Shown here one piece after another: positions 1 to 5,908 of a stretch of 64,000 bases of DNA. Source of the DNA: Streptococcus sp. F0442 (GTDB taxonomy: Bacteria; Bacillota; Bacilli; Lactobacillales; Streptococcaceae); assembly GCF_000314795.2 (NCBI RefSeq), contig NZ_KB373316.1, positions 124,001-188,000 of the forward strand, in the 5' to 3' direction. How positions within the stretch are numbered: the stretch's first letter is position 1; the number at the start of each line of letters is the position of its first letter. Below the pieces are notes generated by a model. It was not told where the DNA came from. It saw only the letters and a list, made by a program, of their open reading frames with translations, and searched no databases. Made by a program: the position numbers and the translations under genes.

Positions 1-112
1 ACTACTCTGGCTTTTTCTTTTGAGCAGGTGAAGAAGAAATGCCAGATAGTAAGCAACAAGTAAACTTGATTTTTGTTATAATGAAAGGGAGTATAAATCA
101 AAGGAGAAGATC
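1..112 (+). promoter_or_regulatory. Left-edge intergenic region with an extended -10 promoter
   Basis: No gene is recognised at the left edge. An extended -10 element (TG-N-TATAAT at 74-82) precedes a good Shine-Dalgarno sequence (AAAGGAG near 100) and the decayed reading frame at 113. No clear -35 box is seen, as is usual for extended -10 promoters. Confidence 0.45.
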
Positions 113-142
113 ATGACATTTGAAGAAATCTTTAAAAAATAG
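113..142 (+). pseudogene. Decayed 5' end of a DUF2829 gene
   Basis: The frame opens ATG and closes after nine codons. The ribosome-binding site, start codon and first six codons match the intact DUF2829 gene at 3110 closely (same AAATCAAAGGAGAA leader, same MTFEEI start). A few bases on, an A-rich stretch with ATATGTA also matches, as if about 27 bases were deleted, and similarity then ends. This looks like the remnant of a second copy left behind by deletion or replacement. It is not expected to make a functional product. Confidence 0.6.
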
Positions 143-220
143 CAATATGTATTAGTATCGTTCTCATTTGTCAACATTTTAAAATTGGCAGTTTGGGCAC
201 TCCTAAAAGGAGGTTTTAGA

Positions 221-301
221 GTGTTTATCTACTATATCTCTTGGTTCATTCTAGGTTTATTTGAGAAAGGGATTATGAATAATTCATTTTTTAGAACTTG
301 A
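221..301 (+). CDS. Possible 26-residue hydrophobic small ORF
   Basis: A GTG codon follows AAAGGAGG at a workable distance and opens a 26-codon frame rich in aromatic and aliphatic residues in its first half (FIYYISWFILG), which could be one short membrane segment. There is no family match that I recognise. It could equally be a chance frame or gene remnant in an AT-rich region beside the decayed DUF2829 copy. Low confidence; the strong Shine-Dalgarno sequence is the only real argument for it. Confidence 0.22.
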   Translation: MFIYYISWFILGLFEKGIMNNSFFRT

Positions 302-415
302 TTAGTAACTTACACGTTCATAGTAGATTTATATATTCGAAAGTTTGGGGTAGTTTTAGAGAGTTATAAAGTATGAAAAAGTTAAAAAAGATTGAAAAAT
401 GAATAGGAGGTTTCT

Positions 416-1030
416 ATGAGATTCATTATTTCTTTTATCACATTTTGTGGTCTAGTTGGTGTTTGGTATTTTATAAAAAAACAACCAAATATAAAATATC
501 GAAACATTTCAGCTTTGGTTTCTATAATTGGTTTTATTATTTTTGGTTTATTCTTTCAAGAAGAAAAAACTCAACAAGCTTCGGTAGAGCCTGTTGTTAG
601 TTCAAGTAACTCGTCTTCTAGTGTATCAACAATAATTCAGACGTCCTCCTCGACTTCAGAAATTAGTTCATCAAGCGAATCAGTTTCGACATCAAAACAA
701 TTTAATGATGAAGAGTTTCAAAAATATGCTATTCAATTTCAGAATAAATTGAATGAGTTGGTAAAAGAGACTGGGCAAGTTTATAGTGCTACAGGGAGAG
801 GGCTTATACTGTATCTGACTGTTCCACAAGATTTTAAATATAATTCAAAAGATAATATTCAAGAATTTGCTGACAAAGTTTTACAGGTTAAGAATGAAAC
901 TTTCCCCGTTTGGCTCGTTGAAAATGGTTATTCTGCTCAAGATGTCAGTATTCATCTACACATTAAGACAGAAGATGGGACGACAATCGCAAAAGAAAAG
1001 TTCTCGGGTTCAATGAAGGTTACGAAATAA
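416..1030 (+). CDS. Membrane-anchored protein with Ser-rich linker, unknown function
   Basis: 204 residues. Two hydrophobic segments (about 3-20 and 28-46) are followed by a long linker made almost only of Ser, Thr and Glu (about 56-91). A folded, charged domain then runs to the C-terminus (about 95-204). The layout suggests a membrane anchor that displays the C-terminal domain outside the cell on a flexible stalk. The start is supported by ATAGGAGG seven bases upstream. I do not recognise the C-terminal domain. The gene stands alone in an AT-rich accessory patch, and no terminator is obvious after it. Confidence 0.75.
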   Translation: MRFIISFITFCGLVGVWYFIKKQPNIKYRNISALVSIIGFIIFGLFFQEEKTQQASVEPVVSSSNSSSSVSTIIQTSSSTSEISSSSESVSTSKQFNDEEFQKYAIQFQNKLNELVKETGQVYSATGRGLILYLTVPQDFKYNSKDNIQEFADKVLQVKNETFPVWLVENGYSAQDVSIHLHIKTEDGTTIAKEKFSGSMKVTK

Positions 1031-1187
1031 ATAATTAGTTTAAAAAATATAACAAATTTAGTTTGATTAATGGTACAGGATATTTTAAATAACAAATGAA
1101 TATGAGGGATGTTACTATCTAAATGACAGCCTGTTTTAGATTTATTGTTCAATAAAAAGACACAGTTTTAGAAGAAGGAAGAAACTT

Positions 1188-1457
1188 ATGGGATTTTTTG
1201 ATAATGTAAAACAAGAAGGTACCTTTTCAAATGCTTCTGGAGCAAATGGATTACATTATGTTGTTCTTCAAGTGACATTGAAAGAAAAATTTTTTGGCAC
1301 TGGTTCAGGGAACCTTACAGAATTAGAAGATGTAATCAATCGCCAAGCGTCTAAGGGATATAGACTTCATACAATCAGTACAGCAAATGGTGGAAGTAAA
1401 GGATTAGGTGGAGGAGATCGTATTCAAGCAACTATGGTTTTTGAGAAGATTGTATAA
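1188..1457 (+). CDS. DUF4177 domain protein
   Basis: 89 residues. The sequence ends in the pattern typical of DUF4177: a hydrophobic strand (YVVLQVTL), a segment around GYRLHTIST, then GGDRIQATMVFEK. These are small alpha/beta proteins of unknown function, common in Firmicutes and often near mobile or defence genes. The family call rests on remembered sequence pattern. Shine-Dalgarno AAGGAAG lies upstream. It directly precedes the Abi_2 locus but has its own spacing, so co-transcription is not implied. Confidence 0.75.
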   Translation: MGFFDNVKQEGTFSNASGANGLHYVVLQVTLKEKFFGTGSGNLTELEDVINRQASKGYRLHTISTANGGSKGLGGGDRIQATMVFEKIV

Positions 1458-1562
1458 TCCCTCTTTATTCCTCATATTTGCCAGTAATAACCTTTTTTTT
1501 AAGTGTTATTCTAACAAAAATAGTGTAAATAGAAGACAGAAATCGAAAATAAATAGAGGTCG

Positions 1563-1582
1563 AACAAGTTTGCTAACTTGTT
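1563..1582. promoter_or_regulatory. Perfect 8-bp inverted repeat overlapping the -35 box
   Basis: AACAAGTT and its exact reverse complement AACTTGTT flank the four-base spacer TGCT. The right arm overlaps the first two bases of the TTGACA box at 1581. The position fits an operator for a dimeric repressor controlling the strong promoter that follows; no cognate regulator gene is identifiable next to it. A processing hairpin is less likely, because the element lies upstream of the predicted start of transcription. Confidence 0.5.
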
Positions 1583-1609
1583 GACATATGGCTCCAAATG
1601 GATTATAAT
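1581..1609 (+). promoter_or_regulatory. Perfect-consensus sigma-A promoter for the small RNA / Abi_2 gene
   Basis: TTGACA (1581-1586), a 17-base spacer and TATAAT (1604-1609) match the housekeeping consensus exactly. The predicted start of transcription is near 1616, about 85 bases before the Abi_2 start codon. A promoter this strong in front of a toxin-like gene makes most sense if its main product is the short RNA that terminates before the coding region. Confidence 0.8.
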
Positions 1610-1615
1610 TTATTT

Positions 1616-1679
1616 AATCTTAATGAATGGTTGCAGTAGCGACCTACCGAAAGGGGCTTCTAACGAAGCTCCTTTTGTG
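1616..1679 (+). ncRNA. Predicted structured small RNA upstream of Abi_2 (candidate RNA antitoxin)
   Basis: Starting from the consensus promoter, the first ~60 bases form two hairpins. The first has stem GGTTGC / GCGACC (1628-1643) with loop AGTA, six paired bases including one G-U. The second has stem AAGGGGCTTC / GAAGCTCCTT with loop TAAC (about 1650-1674), followed by a short T run, so it looks like an intrinsic terminator. The RNA would therefore end before the Abi_2 gene, with only read-through reaching it. AbiF-type genes are reported to associate stably with a conserved upstream RNA that acts as an RNA antitoxin. This locus has the same architecture, but homology of this RNA is inferred from layout, not from an alignment. 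Confidence 0.6.
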
Positions 1680-1700
1680 CATTATTATGAGGTACAATCA

Positions 1701-2669
1701 ATGAAACCTTTTACAAATATTGATGAACAGATAGAGCTGCTAAAATCCAGAAATCTAACATTTATAAATGAAAGTTTAGCAAGACAATCTCTAACCAATT
1801 ATGGATACTATGAAATAGTCAACGGATATAAGTATTTCACTATTGAGTTAGACTCTGAGGAGGAAATCTATAAAGATGGTGAAACGTTTGAACATATGCT
1901 CGCCCTCTACGAACTTGATAAGGATATCCGAAAAGGAATTATAGAAGCGACTATGGAGATTGAATTGTCACTACGGACAGCAATCGGTTACGTTGTCGCA
2001 AAAGATATCGGAGTTGAAAAAGAGAATTACCTGGATAGAAAAAATTATAATCAAGGTAAGAAGAATAAAAGAGGTTATGAGATTGATCAGCTTATTCATA
2101 AATTAAATAAAATTTACGATGATAACTCTGAACCTTATAAACACTACAGAGAAACTCACGGACACATTCCGCCTTGGATTCTTTTAAAAGGTACTACTCT
2201 AGGAAACCTAGTAACCATGTGTAAGCTACTAAAACCTGCTCAAAAAGAGCAAGTCATTGCAACCTGCCTAACAATTCCTAAAGAATTTATAACCGAGGAA
2301 GTAAAAGCAACCTTTTCAGAAATTCTATACCTAGTTTTGGCATTTAGAAACCGTGCAGCCCATAGCGGTAGACTGTTTAATTATCATTCTGAAAAATATT
2401 ATATCAGCTATAGAGAATTTTTCCACAAACGTATGGGGATATCTGAAGCTGGCTATAGAAAAGGCGCAGGAAAAAACGATTTATACACCCTTTTCAACTC
2501 TCTTACATGGTTTAAAAATGAAGATGCATCATTTCATGCCGAATTTGCTTTATTCTATTCTCTCAAAGAGCATCTTAAGAAATTCCCTGATGATGATGTT
2601 ATGTTTACGATAGAATCAGGTATGCCATTAGAGTATATAAAGGACAAAATAGCTAAGTATTTTGATTAG
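1701..2669 (+). CDS. Abi_2 family (AbiD/AbiF-like) abortive-infection protein
   Basis: 322 residues from the ATG at 1701, preceded by GAGG eight bases upstream. A longer frame opens at a TTG at 1578 but would run through the promoter and RNA, so it is rejected. The N-terminus (KPFTNIDEQIELLKSRNL) and the HGHIPPWILLKG segment are typical of Abi_2 proteins. A HEPN-type RNase motif R-x4-H is present as R216-N-R-A-A-H221. Family knowledge: AbiD/AbiF proteins are phage-exclusion or toxin-like RNases, and AbiF has been proposed as the ancestor of Cas13. The gene lies behind a strong promoter, an operator-like palindrome and a terminator-like hairpin, so expression is probably held down. Abi_2 membership is confident; the AbiF rather than AbiD subtype is not resolved. 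Confidence 0.88.
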   Translation: MKPFTNIDEQIELLKSRNLTFINESLARQSLTNYGYYEIVNGYKYFTIELDSEEEIYKDGETFEHMLALYELDKDIRKGIIEATMEIELSLRTAIGYVVAKDIGVEKENYLDRKNYNQGKKNKRGYEIDQLIHKLNKIYDDNSEPYKHYRETHGHIPPWILLKGTTLGNLVTMCKLLKPAQKEQVIATCLTIPKEFITEEVKATFSEILYLVLAFRNRAAHSGRLFNYHSEKYYISYREFFHKRMGISEAGYRKGAGKNDLYTLFNSLTWFKNEDASFHAEFALFYSLKEHLKKFPDDDVMFTIESGMPLEYIKDKIAKYFD

Positions 2670-2858
2670 AATTATTATTTAACCAAATATAACACCTCTA
2701 TAAGTCCCATATTAACCTTGTGTTCTATTCTAGTAAAATTTAACTTCCAACTGAAAAACGAAAATAAGGAAATCTCGAAACTCATAATATGATATGAATC
2801 ACGATCTAAAACGCTTTTAATAATAGCTTCCCTGCTGATGTTTTTAGGAAGTGATATC

Positions 2859-3002
2859 ATGAAAATTACAGAAGTAATAAAAAGAGATAGTAGTACGGTA
2901 AACCGTTCTAGTATAGGGCTAGATGAGTGCAAATTAAATGTGAAGTCCAAGACTTTTAATACTATCAGTATGAATAAAATAATTGTTGTTTATAAAAAAT
3001 GA
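2859..3002 (+). CDS. Possible 47-residue small ORF
   Basis: The ATG follows AGGAAG by a workable distance and opens a 47-codon frame whose product is charged and contains one Cys. I do not recognise it. It lies alone in the 440-base gap between Abi_2 and the DUF2829 gene, where nothing else is visible. It could be a gene remnant or chance frame. Confidence 0.25.
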   Translation: MKITEVIKRDSSTVNRSSIGLDECKLNVKSKTFNTISMNKIIVVYKK

Positions 3003-3109
3003 TTGACATTCCAAAGAACCGTGCAGGGATAAGTGTGATTAGTATAGAAATCAAAATAGTTAATATACTACGATTATATAAAAATAGAAAAAAATCAAAG
3101 GAGAACACC

Positions 3110-3346
3110 ATGACATTTGAAGAGATTTTACCAGGCTTAAAGGCCAAGAAAAAATATGTACGAACAGGATGGGGTGGAGCAGAAAACTATGTCCAATTGT
3201 TTGATACCATCGAGCAAAATGGAGTGGCTCTGGAAGTGACACCTTATTTCCTCATTAACGTGTCTGGTGAAGGCGAAGGCTTTTCCATGTGGAGTCCAAC
3301 CCCTTGTGATGTCTTAGCGACAGATTGGGTGGAAGTTCATGACTAA
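3110..3346 (+). CDS. DUF2829 protein (Thoeris anti-defence 2-like fold)
   Basis: 78 residues. The start at 3110 is fixed by AAAGGAG just upstream; the frame stays open to 2999 but that part has no ribosome-binding site. The pattern MTFEEILPGLK...RTGW near the start and FSMWSPTPCDVLATDWV near the end is characteristic of DUF2829. That domain includes phage Tad2, which blocks Thoeris immunity by sequestering a cyclic ADP-ribose signal. Most DUF2829 proteins are phage or cellular proteins of unknown role, so anti-Thoeris activity is only a possibility. The stop codon overlaps the start of the downstream SDR gene by eight bases, suggesting translational coupling. Confidence 0.82.
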   Translation: MTFEEILPGLKAKKKYVRTGWGGAENYVQLFDTIEQNGVALEVTPYFLINVSGEGEGFSMWSPTPCDVLATDWVEVHD

Positions 3347-4037
3347 AGGGGTCTTGATTACGGGCGTGAGTTCCGGAATTGGTCTGGCTCAAGCCCGTCT
3401 CTTTCTAGAAAAGGGCTACCAGGTCTATGGGGTGGACCAGGGAGCTGATCCCCAGTTGCCAGGTGAGTTTCACTTCTTGCAGCGGGACTTGACCCTAGAT
3501 TTGACGCCGATTTTTGACTGGTGTCCTGAGGTCGACGTCTTGTGCAATACGGCTGGGGTATTGGATGACTACAAACCACTTCTTGAGCAAAGCGCTCAGG
3601 AGATTCAGGAGATCTTTGAGATCAACTATGTGACTCCGGTAGAGCTAACACGGCATTATCTGACTCAAATGTTGGAGAAGAAGCAAGGGATCATCATCAA
3701 TATGTGCTCCATTGCTTCTAGCCTAGCAGGAGGTGGCGGTCACGCTTATACTTCCTCCAAGCATGCTCTAGCAGGCTTTACCAAACAGCTGGCTCTGGAT
3801 TATGCAGAATCTGGCATTCAAGTCTTTGGCATTGCTCCTGGAGCCGTCAAAACAGGCATGACTGCAGCGGACTTTGAACCAGGCGGTCTAGCAGACTGGG
3901 TGGCTAGCGAGACCCCTATTAAACGCTGGATAGAGCCAGAAGAAGTGGCAGAAGTCAGTCTCTTTTTGGCCAGTGGGAAGGCCTCTGCCATGCAGGGGCA
4001 AATCCTGACCATTGATGGTGGCTGGAGTTTGAAGTAG
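3339..4037 (+). CDS. Short-chain dehydrogenase/reductase (FabG-like)
   Basis: 232 residues with every classical SDR landmark: cofactor loop TGVSSGIG (8-15), NTAG (70-73), Asn96, and the catalytic set Ser124, Tyr137, Lys141. The enzyme should be an NAD(P)(H)-dependent cytosolic oxidoreductase. The substrate cannot be read from sequence, although annotation pipelines often call such proteins 3-oxoacyl-ACP reductase. The real fatty-acid fabG sits in the fab cluster in streptococci, so this is likely a separate enzyme. It overlaps the DUF2829 gene and is richer in GC than the patch to its left, consistent with being part of the older chromosome. Confidence 0.87.
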   Translation: MTKGVLITGVSSGIGLAQARLFLEKGYQVYGVDQGADPQLPGEFHFLQRDLTLDLTPIFDWCPEVDVLCNTAGVLDDYKPLLEQSAQEIQEIFEINYVTPVELTRHYLTQMLEKKQGIIINMCSIASSLAGGGGHAYTSSKHALAGFTKQLALDYAESGIQVFGIAPGAVKTGMTAADFEPGGLADWVASETPIKRWIEPEEVAEVSLFLASGKASAMQGQILTIDGGWSLK

Positions 4038-4064
4038 AGAACTGAGAAAGCAGGAGGTTAATGC

Positions 4065-4397
4065 ATGCACGAATATGATTTTGGTTTTTCCTTACCGAAA
4101 GGATATCAGGTATTTCTTGATGACTTAGGGGATCAGCCAGGTTATGACATTGGTGAGACGGGTATTTGTCTCTATGCTAAAGAAGATCTTACCGAACGCA
4201 ATCAAACCTACCAGATTGATGAGGATGAACCAGATTTCTTTATGATCGGTCAAGATGGGGATATGGCCTATTTCCTCAAAAAGAATGGGGACGATAGCAT
4301 TTATGAAAATGATCTAGGTGCGCTAGGTTCTCTCGAAATGCAAAAGGTAGCTGAATCAATTGCAGACTTTATTAATCAGATCTTGCAGGAGGAGTAA
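4065..4397 (+). CDS. SUKH/SMI1-like small protein
   Basis: 110 acidic residues. The start follows AGGAGG seven bases upstream; an overlapping ATG at 4061 leads to an immediate stop. The central pattern (DFFMIGQDGDMAYFLKK, then YENDLGALGSL) resembles the core of SMI1/KNR4 (SUKH) proteins, where a GxDGxG-like strand is followed by an acidic segment and a final helix. SUKH proteins are often immunity proteins against polymorphic toxins, but many are general. It sits alone, 3 kb upstream of the large immunity array, and ends at a clear terminator. Confidence 0.55.
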   Translation: MHEYDFGFSLPKGYQVFLDDLGDQPGYDIGETGICLYAKEDLTERNQTYQIDEDEPDFFMIGQDGDMAYFLKKNGDDSIYENDLGALGSLEMQKVAESIADFINQILQEE

Positions 4398-4413
4398 GAT
4401 AGAAATAGAAAGG

Positions 4414-4465
4414 GGACTGAGAAAGATAGCTGCAAAAAGCTCGTCGATTTACTCAGTCTTTTTTA
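4414..4465 (+). terminator. Intrinsic terminator
   Basis: GACTGAG (4415-4421) pairs with CTCAGTC (4452-4458), followed by a run of T. A smaller internal hairpin (AGCT / AGCT) lies within the loop. Confidence 0.65.
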
Positions 4466-4491
4466 AAAAATTTTTTAAAAAATCTTTTCTC

Positions 4492-4524
4492 ATTCATTTT
4501 GGATTCATCTTTCTTAGATAAAAT
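4492..4524 (+). promoter_or_regulatory. Direct-repeat operator and promoter of the PepSY gene
   Basis: ATTCAT occurs at 4492 and again at 4503, one helical turn (11 bp) apart, just upstream of a -10-like TAAAAT at 4519-4524. No good -35 box exists; the repeats occupy its place. Direct repeats at 11-bp spacing overlapping the -35 are the usual pattern for activation by OmpR/PhoB regulators, and one is encoded 700 bases downstream. Control by that regulator is inference. Confidence 0.4.
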
Positions 4525-4574
4525 AGAATCATCAAGAAGAACTTGATAAGAAAAAAAGAAAGTTGGTAACTAAC

Positions 4575-5144
4575 ATGAAAAAATCAATTAAACAAAAAGC
4601 CGTTGCAAGTCTCGCAATCTTCTCTCTATCAACTGCCGCTCTAGGCTCTGTAGTAGCCTTTGCCGATACTGGAACAAGTAAAAAGACTACTTCTTCAACA
4701 GTGACTGCATCTGTCACCCTTGCACAAGCTCAAGAAAAAGCTCTGAAAGAAGCTAAGGGTGGAAAAGTGATTGGCTACGAGCAAGAAGAAAAACATGGAA
4801 AAGCAGTGTATGAAGTGACCATCTTGGATGGAAAAAATGAAAAAGAATATAAGATCGATGGCCAGTCTGGTGCTATCTTGAAGTCAAAAACTAAGGATCT
4901 GAGTCAGGATCGTGAAGATCAGCAATTAATCGGAGCAAGTGTTCAGTTGGACTTGGCTAAGGTAGAGAGCCAGCTGAAATCAAAATACTCGAATGCTAGT
5001 ATCGAAAAAGTAGAGTTAGATGTAGAAGATGGTAAACTTGTCTATAGCGTTAGCTTGCGAGAAGGCAATCAAAAAATTGAGTTAGAGTTAGATGCCAATA
5101 CAGGTACCGTATTGGAAGAAGATGTGGAGCTGGATCACGATTAA
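4575..5144 (+). CDS. Secreted PepSY-domain protein
   Basis: 189 residues from the ATG at 4575; a TTG at 4563 opens the same frame but is less likely. A Sec signal peptide is clear: Lys-rich start, hydrophobic core, and an A-x-A site at residues 28-30. Two PepSY-like repeats follow, roughly 48-110 and 122-185. Each has a helix, then a strand around YEV or YSV, and ends in an acidic turn (DGQSGAILK; DANTGTVLE). PepSY domains are thought to inhibit proteases or sense the envelope. The gene sits directly upstream of a two-component system and has its own terminator, a common arrangement in which the exported protein is a target or input of the system. Confidence 0.82.
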   Translation: MKKSIKQKAVASLAIFSLSTAALGSVVAFADTGTSKKTTSSTVTASVTLAQAQEKALKEAKGGKVIGYEQEEKHGKAVYEVTILDGKNEKEYKIDGQSGAILKSKTKDLSQDREDQQLIGASVQLDLAKVESQLKSKYSNASIEKVELDVEDGKLVYSVSLREGNQKIELELDANTGTVLEEDVELDHD

Positions 5145-5154
5145 CTAGAGTAAG

Positions 5155-5188
5155 ATCTCGACTAGGCTTTTCCTAGCCGAGATTTTTT
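5155..5188 (+). terminator. Intrinsic terminator
   Basis: The stem pairs ATCTCGACTAGG with CCTAGCCGAGAT around a TTTT loop with one mismatch, followed by six T. It separates the PepSY gene from the two-component operon. Confidence 0.8.
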
Positions 5189-5197
5189 ATGGAAGCA

Positions 5198-5206
5198 TGG
5201 TATAAT
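5198..5206 (+). promoter_or_regulatory. Extended -10 promoter of the two-component operon
   Basis: TGG-TATAAT lies immediately after the terminator and about 28 bases before the start codon at 5234. No convincing -35 box is visible. Confidence 0.6.
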
Positions 5207-5233
5207 AAGGGAAGAAATTTGGAGTAAGTGGCT

Positions 5234-5908
5234 ATGAAAGTATTAGTGATTGAAGACGAAGTAGATTTGAATCGTAGCATCGTTAAATTACTGAAAACCC
5301 AGCAGTATAGTGTTGATGCGGCCTATGATGGTCAGGAGGCCTTGGACTACATTCGTGTGTCCCAGTATGACGTGATTATTTCAGATATTATGATGCCGCA
5401 GCTAGATGGTTTGGGGGTATTGAGCTACTTGAGAAATCATCAGATTAAGACCCCAGTTCTGATGCTAACGGCTAAAGATAGCCTAGAAGACAAGGTAACA
5501 GGACTGGATGCTGGTGCAGACGACTACTTGGTCAAACCCTTTGAATTTGATGAATTACTGGCTCGGATTCGCGTCATGCTGAGACGAAATAATCGAGAAA
5601 ACTTGACCAACCTGGTCCAATTTGGTGACTATTCCTTAGACCTGGCAAAAAAGACCATCCAACACAAGGGTGTTTTGGTTGACCTGACTTCCAAGGAGTA
5701 TGAGTTACTAGAGTGCTTGGTTCGCCATCCCAATGTCGTTTTAAGTCGGGAACAGATTCGCGAGCATATTTGGGATTTTGACTATGTTGGGGAGTCCAAT
5801 ATCATCGATGTTTTAGTCAAGAATATCCGCAAAAAATTAGGTAATCCATCGATTATTCAGACAAAAAGGGGGATGGGCTATGTTTTCAAAAATGAAGAAG
5901 GACTCTAA
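5234..5908 (+). CDS. OmpR/PhoB-family response regulator
   Basis: 224 residues. The receiver domain (about 1-115) shows the acidic pair E7/D8, phospho-acceptor D51 in SDIMMP, and K101 in the KPF motif. A winged-helix output domain (about 128-222) follows with the usual LTSKEYELLE, VLSREQI and KRGMGYVF segments. The start is placed at ATG 5234, with GGAG nine bases upstream; a GTG at 5228 is too close to it. It overlaps the sensor kinase gene by 29 bases, so the two are certainly one operon. The direct repeats upstream of the adjacent PepSY gene are a likely target. Confidence 0.92.
   Translation: MKVLVIEDEVDLNRSIVKLLKTQQYSVDAAYDGQEALDYIRVSQYDVIISDIMMPQLDGLGVLSYLRNHQIKTPVLMLTAKDSLEDKVTGLDAGADDYLVKPFEFDELLARIRVMLRRNNRENLTNLVQFGDYSLDLAKKTIQHKGVLVDLTSKEYELLECLVRHPNVVLSREQIREHIWDFDYVGESNIIDVLVKNIRKKLGNPSIIQTKRGMGYVFKNEEGL

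Noticed and set aside
1578..1700. N-terminal extension of the Abi_2 protein from a TTG at 1578
   Set aside because: It would be encoded by the -10 box, the small RNA and its terminator hairpin. The Abi_2 family start matches the ATG at 1701.
2675..2950. Minus-strand 91-codon frame after Abi_2
   Set aside because: No ribosome-binding site and no family resemblance; AT-rich DNA gives such frames by chance.
2999..3109. Upstream extension of the DUF2829 frame
   Set aside because: The family start and AAAGGAG both point to 3110.
3358..3579. Antisense frames opposite the SDR gene and many other housekeeping genes
   Set aside because: They are shadows of strongly coding sequence on the other strand, without own signals.
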